Positions 46,195 through 56,773 are shown, counted from the first letter of the stretch. The stretch: 64,000 nt of DNA from Anisus vortex (GCA_949126835.1 OX421508.1:11839994-11903993); one strand, 5' to 3'. A program made the numbers and translations. The notes: generated from the letters alone by a model not told the origin.

Positions 46195-49100
46195 TTACCG
46201 AGAAATTCTCACAAAATTTAGGTAATATCCAGCCATTCCCAAATATCTTCTGAGTTGTTTTCTATCAGTGGGGATAGGGAATGCTTTAATAGCTTCAACT
46301 TTAGCAGTAACAGGTTTTATATGACCATGTCCCACCACATGACCCAAGTATTCTACATGAGCATGACAAAATTCACATTTATGTAAATTTACAGTTAAAT
46401 TGGCTTTTGACAATTTTTCAAAAAGAGATCTTAATTGTTTAACATGAGCTGAAAAATCTTTGCTGTAAATAATTACATCATCAATGTATGCATTGCAATT
46501 CTCTTGGTCAGCAATGAGGTTATTAATCATTCTTTGAAAAGTAGCAGGAGCATTTTTCATCCCAAAAGGCATAACCTTATATTGATACAACCCTTCTGGT
46601 GTGACAAATGCGGATATTTCCTTGGCACGGTCTGATAGGGGTACCTGCCAATATCCGGATAATAAATCAATTTTGGTAATGTAGGTGGCATCCCCAATAC
46701 GATCAATAAGATCATCCATTCTAGGAATCGGAAAGGAATCAGTTTTAGTAAAAGTATTTACTTTCCTGTAATCTGTACAGAATCTAAAGGTTTTGTCGGG
46801 TTTAGGGATCAAAACACAAGGTGAGCTCCAATTGCTTGAGCTTGGTTCAATAATATCATTATCAAGCATATACTTGATTTCTGATCTAAGAACTTCTAAC
46901 TTTTCAGGATTAACTCTATATGGGTGTTGCTTGACCGGAGTTGCATTACCAACGTCAACATCATGTACAATTAAATTAGTCTTATTTGGTACATCAGGAA
47001 ATATATTATAAAAATCCTTAATGACATTTTCCAGTACATTCTTCTCTGTCAGTGGCAGATGTGACAACTTTTTATCCAATTTATGAAGGATATAGGAATT
47101 TGGTAATTTATATTGACCAAATATTTCCTTTACAATATCCTGAGGGACCACAGGGGTTACATTTAAACTACATGGTATCGGGTCAGATACCTTCTTGCTG
47201 TCTATTTCTGAATTTCTACTAACATATGCCTTTAACATATTTACATGGCACAGTTGCTTTTTCTTTCTCCTATCAGGGGTTTTTATACTGTAATTCAAGT
47301 CACTAATTTTGGACTCCACTTCATAGGGACCAAAAAACCTAGCTTGGAGCGGTTGACCTGGTATGGGTAAAAATACCAGTACCTTGTCCCCTGGGGAAAA
47401 CTCTCTAGCTCGAGCCTTTTTGTCATACCAGCTCTTCATGTGGGATTGGCGTTGTTTCAGGTTAGATTGTGCTAAAAGGAAAGCCTCACGAAGCCTAGTT
47501 TTAAATTTCAAAACATGTTCTAACAATCCTACCGTGGCTGTCGGTGACATCCACGTTTCTTTGATGCATTTCAATGGGCCGCGAACCGAATGACCAAACA
47601 CAAGCTCAAAGGGACTGAATCCTAAGGACTCTTGGACAGATTCACGGGTCGCAAACAGCAGCATTTGGATTCCTTCATCCCAGTCTTTTTCATGTTCATG
47701 GCAGAAGGTTCGGATCATGTTCTTAAGCGTCTGATGGAAGCGTTCAAGAGCTCCTTGTGACTCGGCATGATATGCACTCGACATGCAGTGTTTTATTCCC
47801 AGTTGGTCCATCACTTGTTTAAACAGGTTGGCCGTAAAATTAGTTCCTTGGTCCGATTGAATGGACTTCGGTAGACCAAATAGTGTAAAGAATTTGGTCA
47901 ATGCCTTCACAATGTTCGGGGCCTTGATATTCCTTAGAGGAATCGCCTCACGAAAACGGGTAGAGGCACACATAATTGTCAACATGTATTGATGGCCGGC
48001 TTTAGTCCTTGGAAGAGGGCCAAGACAGTCAATTAGTACTCGACTGAAAGGTTCTTCGAAGGCTGGAATCGGCTTTAGAGGAGCGACGGGGATGTTTTGA
48101 TTGGGCTTGCCCACCATCTGACACGTGTGATAGGATCTGCAGTACCGGACAACATCTTTCCTCAGTCTTGGCCAGAAGAAATGCGACATTATCTTGTGGT
48201 ATGTTTTGTGGATGCCGAGGTGTCCTGACATTGGTGTGTCATGAGCCATATTCATGATGTCAGCACGGTATCTTTCGGGTACCACAATCTGATGAACCAG
48301 TCTCCACTCTTCATCGTTGGATGCGTCTGGTGGTTTCCATTTTCTAAACAGCATATCATCATTTAGGTAGTAGCCTGTAGACTCTTGCTCAGCCTCTTGT
48401 GGTGACATGGCGGTTTCTCTGAGTTTGGCGAGCTCTGGATCACTCTTTTGTTCCTCTATCAACTGTTCTCTAGTTGATACCGTTTTGTCAAAACTTGAAG
48501 TTTGATTTCCTTCTAATGTAGTGAAGAATGTGGTTTCAAGATCCACATCATCAAAGTTATTGTGGGCTTTTGTAAAACTCTCTTCTTTGGAGGTCTTTAG
48601 ACTCATTGACCTAGTCACTGCACACGCTGGATACAATTCTTGGTCTTCTTCTGGCGTTGCAGATACATTCGGTTCACGAGTGACGATGGGCTCGGCTATC
48701 ACCTTCCCACCAGCTAAATCATTGCCCAACAGCAGCGATATGCCTTCCAACGGTAATGTTGGTCGGACACCTACAACCACCGGTCCAGAAACAAGATCTG
48801 ACTTGATCTCAATAAAATGTAGAGGCACATTTATACAACCCAGCTCTACGCCTCGTAATAGGATGCTTTTCCCAGTCGTCGTTGTTTCTGACAAGGGCAG
48901 AATACCCTCAAGAAGTAACGATTGCGATGCACCTGTGTCTCTTAAAATGGTAATAGGTCGTAGACTGGTAGAATCACCTGGTAGTGATACAAATCCTTCC
49001 GAAACGAAAGGCTTAAAATCCTCTAACAAAACATCAGTGTTGTCTGATGTAGACATCTGGACTTGGGTCAAACTCTTGATGGAGTCAGGGAAACATCTAG

Positions 49101-49506
49101 AAGATGCAGTTGAAAAACTCTCTTTGGAGTCAGGAGAACATCTGGATGATGTATTTGTAAAACTCTTGTGGGAGTCAGTAAAACATCGGGTGGATGTATG
49201 AGGAAAACTCTTTCTTGAGTCAGTAAAACATCTGGAAGATGTAGTTGGAAAACTCTCTATGGAGTCAGTAGAACATCGTAATGATGTGTTTGGAAAACTC
49301 TCTACGGAGTTAGTAGAACATCGTAATGATGTATTCGACGAGTCTTGGACGCTATGAGTCGATGCACTTGAAGATTCAAAAGCTGTTTGCTTCGAGTCTT
49401 TCTTACCAGCTTTATCACTAACTGCTGAAGTGGATGTAGACTTGGGAGACCAATGCACAGTACATGCACTGACTTTTGAGGGAGCCTTTTCATTCTTCCT
49501 CTTCAA
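46195..49506 (-). CDS. Protease-integrase-reverse transcriptase polyprotein of Gypsy C
   Basis: One uninterrupted 1103-residue frame. A Ser/Thr-rich N-terminal segment has about 15-residue repeats (SSRCFTDSRKSF type). Retropepsin: ILRDTGASQSLLL near residue 190. Integrase: H2C2 zinc domain (SGHLGIHKTY near 424; YCRSYHTCQ), catalytic Asp in LIDCLGPLP near 492, Asp in SIQSDQGTNF near 550 and Glu in SQGALERFHQ near 587, then GPY/F module near 725. RT: WSSPCVLIPKP near 895, KIDLLSGYWQVPL, catalytic AYIDDVIIYS near 1009, YLGHVVGHGHIKP. Integrase clearly precedes RT. The frame is shifted before RNase H. Upstream gag is in the same frame, separated by one TAA. Confidence 0.9.
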   Translation of the reverse strand: MKRKNEKAPSKVSACTVHWSPKSTSTSAVSDKAGKKDSKQTAFESSSASTHSVQDSSNTSLRCSTNSVESFPNTSLRCSTDSIESFPTTSSRCFTDSRKSFPHTSTRCFTDSHKSFTNTSSRCSPDSKESFSTASSRCFPDSIKSLTQVQMSTSDNTDVLLEDFKPFVSEGFVSLPGDSTSLRPITILRDTGASQSLLLEGILPLSETTTTGKSILLRGVELGCINVPLHFIEIKSDLVSGPVVVGVRPTLPLEGISLLLGNDLAGGKVIAEPIVTREPNVSATPEEDQELYPACAVTRSMSLKTSKEESFTKAHNNFDDVDLETTFFTTLEGNQTSSFDKTVSTREQLIEEQKSDPELAKLRETAMSPQEAEQESTGYYLNDDMLFRKWKPPDASNDEEWRLVHQIVVPERYRADIMNMAHDTPMSGHLGIHKTYHKIMSHFFWPRLRKDVVRYCRSYHTCQMVGKPNQNIPVAPLKPIPAFEEPFSRVLIDCLGPLPRTKAGHQYMLTIMCASTRFREAIPLRNIKAPNIVKALTKFFTLFGLPKSIQSDQGTNFTANLFKQVMDQLGIKHCMSSAYHAESQGALERFHQTLKNMIRTFCHEHEKDWDEGIQMLLFATRESVQESLGFSPFELVFGHSVRGPLKCIKETWMSPTATVGLLEHVLKFKTRLREAFLLAQSNLKQRQSHMKSWYDKKARAREFSPGDKVLVFLPIPGQPLQARFFGPYEVESKISDLNYSIKTPDRRKKKQLCHVNMLKAYVSRNSEIDSKKVSDPIPCSLNVTPVVPQDIVKEIFGQYKLPNSYILHKLDKKLSHLPLTEKNVLENVIKDFYNIFPDVPNKTNLIVHDVDVGNATPVKQHPYRVNPEKLEVLRSEIKYMLDNDIIEPSSSNWSSPCVLIPKPDKTFRFCTDYRKVNTFTKTDSFPIPRMDDLIDRIGDATYITKIDLLSGYWQVPLSDRAKEISAFVTPEGLYQYKVMPFGMKNAPATFQRMINNLIADQENCNAYIDDVIIYSKDFSAHVKQLRSLFEKLSKANLTVNLHKCEFCHAHVEYLGHVVGHGHIKPVTAKVEAIKAFPIPTDRKQLRRYLGMAGYYLNFVRISR

Positions 49507-49557
49507 CTTCCAGCAGTCATCTAATTTGTGGCCTTCTTTCTTGCAGTAGGAGCAAGA

Positions 49558-50613
49558 TTATTTCACAATGCTAGATTTTCTTTCAGTTGTACTGCTACTT
49601 TGAGTGGATGTACTAGCAGTCAGTTCAAGCACTTTAGATTGTTTTTGCTTGACATCTGACGGGAGTTTTACAAATCGATGCGATTTGACAAAGTCATCGG
49701 CTAACACTGCAGCCTTGTGCACACCTTGCTCGCCACGGTCAGCTAAATGCGTCCGGACGTCCAGCCGTACACAATTCTTAAACTCTTCCATCAAGATTAT
49801 GTTCTTGAGCTTCGCAAAATCGTTGCCGATCTCTCTTGAGGTGAGCCATCTTTCCAAGCGTCGTTCCTTTTCTCGCAGGAATTCCACGTGTGTTTGGCCA
49901 TCCAGTTTGCGATAGTCTCTGAACTGAAGTCTATAAGCTTCGGGCACAAGCTCATAAGCCTTAAGAATTAATTGCTTAGCAACCTGATAGTCCTTCTGTT
50001 GTTCTATAGTCAAAGAACAAAAAACTTCTGCAGCCCTGCCAGTCAGAACTGTTTGTAGCAAAGTGGGACACAAAGTTTCAGGCACACTGAAATTTTTCAC
50101 CGCAAGCTCAAATTGCGGGAAATAGTTATCAATTTTAGACTTAATAAAGCGTGGGACTATTCTTAAAAATTTTGTTGCCTCAACAGTCTGACTGACAGTT
50201 GGAGAAGGATCTAGTCTCACATTAGAGTTAAATTCTATTTTCTTTAATTCTATTTCTTTTTCTAATCGCATTTTCTCTAGAGCTATTTCTTTCTCTTTCA
50301 GAGCTAGTTGAGATTCAATCTCCATTTGTTTAAGTTTGATTTGTAATTCAATATTGGATGAGCTAGCCTTGCTCTCATCTGGGCTAATTGTTGTTAAAGC
50401 CTCTTCTGGAAATACATCTTCATCTACATAATGGATAACAATAGCATCTCTTATTTCCTTTTTGAGAGCATTGGATTTTACTTTTAAACCTAATTGTTTA
50501 GCAATAGCGACCAGATCCTTACGGTTGCATGTATCTAACTTTTCAACAGAAGGCTTCAATAAAAATGCCTGAATATCCATGCTAAAATCGTACAAAAAGT
50601 TTAAGTACAACAA
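49558..50613 (-). CDS. Gag of Gypsy C
   Basis: The 351-residue frame contains a second Met (MDIQAFLLKPS, residue 12) that may be the real start. Residues about 18-55 look SAP-like (CNRKDLVAIAKQLGLKV). A strong coiled coil follows (KLKQMEIESQLALKEKEIAL, about 85-130). Capsid is about 150-320, with YFPQFELAVKNF, LTGRAAEVF and RTHLADRGEQG. It forms the particle shell. The frame ends at a TAA, and the CCHC knuckle CSYCKKEGHKLDDC follows immediately in the same frame (49512-49556). The knuckle belongs functionally to Gag, so the stop may be a point mutation. Confidence 0.85.
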   Translation of the reverse strand: MLYLNFLYDFSMDIQAFLLKPSVEKLDTCNRKDLVAIAKQLGLKVKSNALKKEIRDAIVIHYVDEDVFPEEALTTISPDESKASSSNIELQIKLKQMEIESQLALKEKEIALEKMRLEKEIELKKIEFNSNVRLDPSPTVSQTVEATKFLRIVPRFIKSKIDNYFPQFELAVKNFSVPETLCPTLLQTVLTGRAAEVFCSLTIEQQKDYQVAKQLILKAYELVPEAYRLQFRDYRKLDGQTHVEFLREKERRLERWLTSREIGNDFAKLKNIILMEEFKNCVRLDVRTHLADRGEQGVHKAAVLADDFVKSHRFVKLPSDVKQKQSKVLELTASTSTQSSSTTERKSSIVK

Positions 50614-50754
50614 AACAAATTTTGTACAATAGTTTGATCAATAAAACAATGGTATCTTAATCTTGACTTCAAAAACTCCTTTAACTCAATATTAAATTTA
50701 GTCAAATTGTTTAACTAACATCAATTAATGAAATTTAATTAATGTTCAAGATCA

Positions 50755-50779
50755 AATCATGGACGGGACCCCAATTTCT
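50755..50779 (-). other. Putative primer-binding site of Gypsy C
   Basis: On the minus strand TGGGGTCCCGTCCATGAT begins about seven bases after the LTR. All three LTR elements here have a TGGGG-starting site at a short offset from the LTR. Confidence 0.45.
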
Positions 50780-51482
50780 TTATTACGTATCAATTAAATT
50801 TGTAGAACGGCTCGTTACAACGTAATAAAGAGAAGAGTATATTACATTAACCCCCAAAAGAATAAACTAAATTTCTACTCTTTATATTAATTAAGTAAAT
50901 AAAACGTAACGCAACCCAAACATACTCTAAAGTCAAGATGTAAGATTTACAAAATACTTGGTTATTTAATAAAGAATTAGACGATGACTATATATAATTT
51001 ACAACACAGTACACAAGAAAATTCTAATACAAATCCAAACTATAAAATACAGTACACAAGAATATTATAGTACAAATCTAAAATACAATACAATAGATAA
51101 TCTAATACAAATTACTACTTACAAAGAAAAGCACTAAGTACAAAGGAAAGGTGAAAGCACACACAGAAAACTCAAACATACAGAAGACCGGTCGACTCAA
51201 GGCTCGTCACAAGACTGACCAGAAACACAACACACTGTGTCAAGTAAAAAAAATAACCTCGTGCTCAAGCGAGGGAAACCGGGTTATCGGTACATACAAT
51301 ACAGAATGAAAAATAATATCAATTTAAAAAAAAAACATTCTTCAGCGTGCGGTCAAGCGTGACCAACACAATGGACAGAAAGGGAGACAAAACAATACTG
51401 AATGCAGGGGAGATAAAAAGAAATCAGCACACTCCAGTAGACACAGGAGAAAACAAAAATGACAAAATTAGGGAACGTAACA
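50780..51482 (-). repeat. 5' LTR of Gypsy C
   Basis: 703 bp, same length as the 3' LTR, near-identical sequence. Confidence 0.85.
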
Positions 51483-52150
51483 CTGTTATGAATTGTAATG
51501 TAAATATCTAATGTGCAGGATGTATTTTTATTTTCACAAAATGAACCTAATTAAAGCATAGCGATTAATCATAAAAAAAAGAAAACATAAAAACACATGT
51601 AATTAAATATTGCAAAATATCGGTATAGGCTTAGGCCTATATATCTAATTACAACACGAACGTCAGCTATTGTGATGGTTGACATTGCGTATTGCTTATC
51701 GGTTGAGACATTCTCGGGACAGTCTTTGCAAGCAGAGCATCTCCAACAATAAGTCTACTGTGTTTAGACTTGATAACCAACAAGGCGGAAAAGCATGTTT
51801 ACTAAGATATTTTGTTGCAAATGGAAGAACACAATCTCAGCCAAAATAGTTTATGACTGCAAACATTTTATCCAGAATTTTGTACCTGGCATTATAGAGA
51901 AATCAGTTCACTCTGCATCGTTGTTAATACGTTCCATGAACTCCTTAGTGCTTTCACATGATCATCTTTGAATGGGAATGGGCTTCTGGCAAGTACATAG
52001 ATATGTGAAGTCAGGTAGATTTGGAAATTACCATGAAATTTTGGCTGCTAGCATGTGAAAGTGTTATTTCACAGAATTTATCATCGTAATCATTTAGTCT
52101 GCTTAAATGTCATGTTTTTCAAAGAACACAGATAAAGTAGACCAGGAGCC
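51483..52150 (-). pseudogene. hAT transposase remnant (ZBED5-like C-terminus)
   Basis: Minus-strand translation near 51680-51830 gives CFSALLVIKSKHSRLIVGDA, matching the C-terminal dimerisation region of ZBED5-like hAT transposases. Further upstream (about 51960) PFKDDHVKALRSS and LTTMQSELISL fit the preceding segment. Stops and shifts are frequent. The first 280 bp duplicate 44475-44757. Gypsy C split the second unit of this duplication. Confidence 0.6.
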
Positions 52151-52630
52151 GTATGAGAAAAAAAAAGTGCTGGTTCGATCCTTCTTTCCAACACTAGTCA
52201 TAGCTAGATGATTTATTTGCATTACATACGTTTATAGAAATCAGGAATATTTTAAAAAGTCTGTGAACCATTTTATCACATTGTCATAAAATTTATCATT
52301 AAAATGTAATCATATCATTCACAGCCTTACTATTCACAAACGTTAATCAAGTACAGTTTTTAATTTAAATTAATGTACCTTTTCCTAAACTTCAGTATTG
52401 ATCTCGCAAATAATATTACAAAGATCAACTCTTATTGGCCCCGGCACAGGACAATACCTGCACACACACACACACACTCACTATGTAGTAGACAGCATAT
52501 ACATTTTATTTGCATACATTTTTTTTTATGCAAAGGCTAAAGATTCATTTGGAATGATCGATATTTTTAGATACATTAAGCCATGTTAAATTTTCCTCCT
52601 TGCAGTATATATCATCATCAAATATATATA
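52151..52630. other. AT-rich spacer with a short (CA)n run
   Basis: A CACACACACACACACACTCAC tract-like run near 52460 is the only feature; no gene. Confidence 0.5.
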
Positions 52631-52631
52631 A

Positions 52632-53127
52632 CTAGTGGTTATGCCCGTCAAAATGACGGAGAAACGAACGACTACAATATTACAATATTAGTTAAGTTAA
52701 GTTAATATTATTATTAATTTTAAGAGAGAAAGAAAAGAGACTATTACAATGAACGTTTCTTTTCGGTATTTAGTTTTTGTTCTTTTTAATTGTTTCTGAC
52801 CCTGGCATATGCATAATAATTGTTACTGTCAAACGTCTGGTATTATAACGTAGCGAACAGTTGTTGACTTGACTTGTTATTAAAAATAGCCTATTCAATT
52901 AACAATAATATACTATCTAAAAGAAAAAAAAACACAATACCAAACAATAAAAAGGTAAATAATAAAAGAAAAATATTTCAATACAATAAAAACAAAAGTG
53001 ATAACGATTTTTTCGGTATTTAGTTTTTGTTATTTTTTTTTGTTTCTGGTCGACCTGACCCTGGCATATGCATAAGAATTGTGGCCTCAAGGACTGGCGT
53101 AGTGTGTAAACCGCCGATACATTTTCA
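52632..53127 (-). mobile_element. Helitron 3' end and body, left arm of composite
   Basis: The minus-strand terminus is hairpin CCGTCA-TTT-TGACGG, GCATAACCACTAG, followed by T. Phrases such as CGGTATTTAGTTTTTGTT and CCTGGCATATGCATAA occur twice in this stretch and inverted near 56400, so this is one arm of an inverted pair with 56313-56582. It continues into repeat R, interrupted by the TTAA element. Confidence 0.65.
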
Positions 53128-53131
53128 TTAA

Positions 53132-55287
53132 AGGGTAAGTCCTGCCTGAAAATCAAATACGTAGAGTATATATTTTCTGAAAGCTTATTTAAAAATAAGA
53201 TTTATCAAATATTTTATTTATTTTTATTCTTTTGAAAAATGTGTTTAATTAATTAATAAATCGTGTAATTATTGATTGACATAAAAAACGACCATGCAGT
53301 GACTTCCCTTCCTTGTGACGTCACAAGTGTAAGACAGGGTGAAGTCTTATATAGCCTACTATTTGCCGTAAACATTTTGTGCGAGAGGATTTTGTAAACA
53401 TTCTTGCAGTCGAGAAGGGCTTTCAAAAGAAGAAATCTTGAATGCCTAAAGCATTCCGTCCATTCACAAGGATATCTGTTCCTTAAAAAGCAAAGTTAGG
53501 TGGCAAAACAATTACAATGCAGACCTAAATCTAAGACTGATTCGGAAGCACCCTCAAACAAGACAGGCGATCGGAGAAAAAAAAAAGCATAGGCCTACTC
53601 ATAAGAGATTTGAAAAAAGAATTATTATCAAAGGTAAATTTTTTAAAAAATTCATAAGACTCTTATTACTTTACTCTTTGGCTAAGCAATTACATTTAAA
53701 AAAAGTTAATAGACTTTTGACTTAGGCCTATACCTGCCTATGACCTATGTCCTATGTAAATGTTATGGCCTAGTCTATAAGTCTATAACTATAGACTATA
53801 GACTCACTATATTATAGTGTCTATAGATGGGGTTATAGTAGGCCTTTAGTATAATTATAGGCTATAGGTATAGACTACTATAGATCTAACTACTACTATA
53901 AGTTCCTGTAACTGTAAGCTGTGTATCACATTGTCCTGAAAAAAAAAGAATAATTACTGTTTAGGTTTTAGTCAATACTTTTCATAATTCAGCTGTTTTT
54001 TTAACATATCACTATTTGATGTATTTTTATATAAATCACATATAGGCCTACAACTATATTTTTTAAAACCCTTCTTCGGTATATGAAATATTTTTATAGT
54101 ATAGAGCAATTGATTCAATTAAAGGTTGAAATGCAAAAAGTGTGTTTTTGTTTTGTTTCAAGCTTGAGCTTGTATAGCCTAACTATAAATTGGGCTAATT
54201 TTCATTATTTTATCTAAAAACTGTTGCCAATGTAATCTTTTAATAATCATGATCAAATAAAATTAAACCTAAGTAGCTTTAAACATTGAATAGATAGGTA
54301 ATAATCACTGGTGGTAAAGATAAGAGGATTGATCACACCCTAAGAAGAGGACCAGGAAACAGCTAGCCCCTATTATTATTATGCCTGTTACGGCCCGTAT
54401 TCCTATGTCAATAGGCTATGTCAATAGTCAATTGTCTACCTTTACCGATATGTAGCTTTTTTTACAAGTATAATTATTAGTCCGTCACAATTCATAATAA
54501 CTGCTTAGTAGCGTATTAATTCTAAACTAAATCGCACAAGTAAGCCTCCTATAGTCTATAGTCTATAGCCTATAGTATACCGGGTAGTCATACAGTCACA
54601 GTCATAGTAATTAATATAGTAGGCAATAGCTAGCATATACTATTCATATAGCCAATATAGCTTAAAAGTTCCGGTAGTAAAAGTGAATTTAAAATTCGTT
54701 TTATGTAGACTAGTGTGAAGATTACCTACATAGGCCTATCTTTAACGTAAGTCAGAAACTAAAAAAATGATAAAGTCAAACCCTAAGGCTATGATGCTAG
54801 GCTAAGCCTACTAAAGTGTCGAGAAACTGCATAGTCATAGTCTATTCTATGGCATAGACCTAACCTAGGACTGTAGGAGGCTAATCAAGTAGGCCAACTT
54901 ACCATTTGATATTTCCGATGCGTGATCCTTTTTTCTCGATTGATTGATATATGCTGAATTCAGCGTTAAAATTCCTTTCGTCCTCGTTGTCTGATAGATT
55001 TTTTTTATTGTTCAAACATGTAATACATGTATGGTTCTACGTCGCGTGAAGCCATGTCGATTATAGCATAGTCGATTGATTGTAAACAAAAATCTTGGAA
55101 ACTTGTGACGTCACTACCTGTTCGTGAGTTTCCGGCCCGTGGTCGACAGTTTCCGTAATTGGCAATGTAATTTAATTAAATTAACACATTTATCGTCCAC
55201 TCTCAAAAGAAAGACTTGTATATTTGAAAATGATATTTCAAAGGCTTTAATATGGAATTAAATTACTATTAAGGCAGGACTTACCCT
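53132..55287. mobile_element. TTAA-specific non-autonomous DNA element
   Basis: Perfect 16-bp inverted ends AGGGTAAGTCCTGCCT, flanked by TTAA at 53128-53131 and 55288-55291. Joining the flanks gives the uninterrupted repeat sequence found inverted near 56300-56345 (one TTAA). TTAA targets fit piggyBac or Kolobok; AGGG ends favour Kolobok-like over piggyBac (inference). The 2156-bp interior is AT-rich and non-coding. Confidence 0.75.
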
Positions 55288-55291
55288 TTAA

Positions 55292-55665
55292 GAATACACT
55301 GGCGGGCGAACGCATGGGGCACAGTCTGAGGTCCATTACACTGCCGAGAGGTCACTGGTCCCGGGGGGGGATGGAGGAAGCAATGGACGCTGCAATCCCG
55401 TCTCGAGAACCACCCGGTGCCTGGATGCATGTACCTATAGTATAGGATTTCTGCTACCGGGTGACAGTGCAGGTATACTGGCGAGCCACTACGATAATGA
55501 TCCTTAGGAGAACCGCAGTGAACGATCGCTGGGCTGCGGAAACCTTCCCCGTTACACGGCACGCCACGCCTTCGGCGTGTCGTTGGGTGGCTGAAGCCCG
55601 GACAGAGATTGCTCAATCCTAAGCGTTACGCCCTGGACACAAGAGCCGAAAGGCTAGTCCGGGTT
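55292..55665 (-). repeat. Dispersed repeat R, copy 3
   Basis: The minus-strand frame 55281-55616 reads HCGSPKDHYRSGSPVYLHCH, HPGTGWFSRRDC and HCFL before diverging by an indel in a G-run. Hairpin CACGCC-GAA-GGCGTG is near 55565. It joins on the left, through the TTAA element, to Helitron sequence. Confidence 0.6.
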
Positions 55666-56064
55666 TTTTAAAAGAGACTTTTAATTCGATATTAAAATGT
55701 AGCGAACAGTTGTGTTGACTTGACTTGTTATTAATAATATTAAATTAAAAATAATATACTATCTGAAAGAAAAAAAACATAAATACAAAACAATAAAAAA
55801 GGTAAAAAATATTTAAAATAAATAGAAAATACTATTTCAATTCAATAAAAACTAAAGTGAGAAAGATTTTTTCGGTATTTAATTTGTGTTTTTGCTTATT
55901 ATATCAATAAAACAGTATTGATAATGTTTCTTTCGGTATTTAGTTTTTATTTTATATTTTTGCTGTCAAGCTTATGGTACTCGTTATTTGAAAGTAATCA
56001 TTTATAAGCCTAACTTGTTTTTTTATAATTCGTATCATTTATTTTTTAGAGTGTATAAAGTCGT
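55666..56064. repeat. Helitron-like AT-rich body, additional copy
   Basis: 'GTAGCGAACAGTTGT' and the following 250 bp match 52850-53035, so part of the Helitron body is duplicated here between the two R copies. Confidence 0.5.
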
Positions 56065-56370
56065 GTATAAAGCGATCGTTCACTGCGGTTCCCCTAAAGA
56101 TCATTATTGTGGTGGCTTTCCCGTATACATTCAATGTCACCCGGTAACACAAATCCTATACTATAGGTGCAGACATCCAGGCACCGGGTGGTTCTCGAGA
56201 CGGGATTGCAGCGAACATTGCTTCCTCTCCACCGAGACCCCATGGCCTCTCGGCAGTGCAATGGATCTCGGACCCGCTGCGGGGGCTGTCCCCCAAGCGT
56301 TCGCCCGCCGTTGTATTCTTAATGGGAATGTATTGGCGGTTTACACACTACGCCAGTCTTTGAGGCCCAT
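56065..56370 (+). repeat. Dispersed repeat R, copy 4
   Basis: The frame from about 56069 reads HCGSPKDHYCGGFPVYIQCH, HPGTGWFSRRDC, HCFLSTETPWPLGSA and continues to a stop near 56389 (133 residues from 55988). It has the empty TTAA site of the element at 53132. Confidence 0.6.
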
Positions 56371-56582
56371 GGGTACAGTAGTACCATAAGTTTGACAGCA
56401 ACAATTTTTATACATATGCCAGTGTCAGGGCAACCAGAAGCAATAAAAAAAAAGAACAAAAACTTAATACCAAAAAGAACGTTCTCACTCCAGTTTGTAT
56501 TGTAATAGTCTTTTTGCTTTCTCTCTTAACAAAGCACATTGTAGTCTTCGTTTATCTGTCTTTTTGACGGGCATAACCACTA
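56371..56582 (+). mobile_element. Helitron 3' end, right arm of composite
   Basis: It ends CTGTC-TTTT-TGACGG, GCATAACCACTAG, followed by T. The hairpin is weakened by one change. Opposite orientation to the end at 52632. Confidence 0.65.
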
Positions 56583-56773
56583 GTATCTGATCTGTAAAAG
56601 TGGCGTTGTCGCCAGGCAGCCAGCAAGCCATAACAAAGCTTTACGATAGTAAAATATACTATTTCTTTCCCATTCGCTGTTACATTTTTTGTCTCTTTTT
56701 GTTTTGAAACTACTAAAACCGTGACATTAGTTTTTCTGTTCCACATAGCGAAACAAAAAATAGGCTCCTATCG

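Larger units (their letters stand above)
44879..51482 (-). mobile_element. Ty3/Gypsy element C, INT-before-RT order, nearly intact
   Basis: LTRs of 703 bp enclose gag (49558-50613), a 1103-residue protease-integrase-RT frame (46195-49506) and RNase H (45686-46081). About six to seven base differences between the LTRs are visible, so the insertion is young. A target duplication is blurred by ambiguous LTR ends: ACTGTTAT is present on both sides. Coding damage is limited to one stop before the gag knuckle, a 1-base deletion near 46220 and a stop near 46150. Domain order matches the Gmr1-like group. Confidence 0.9.

Noticed and set aside
48521..49201. 226-residue plus-strand frame
   Set aside because: Shadow of the Gypsy C polyprotein on the opposite strand.
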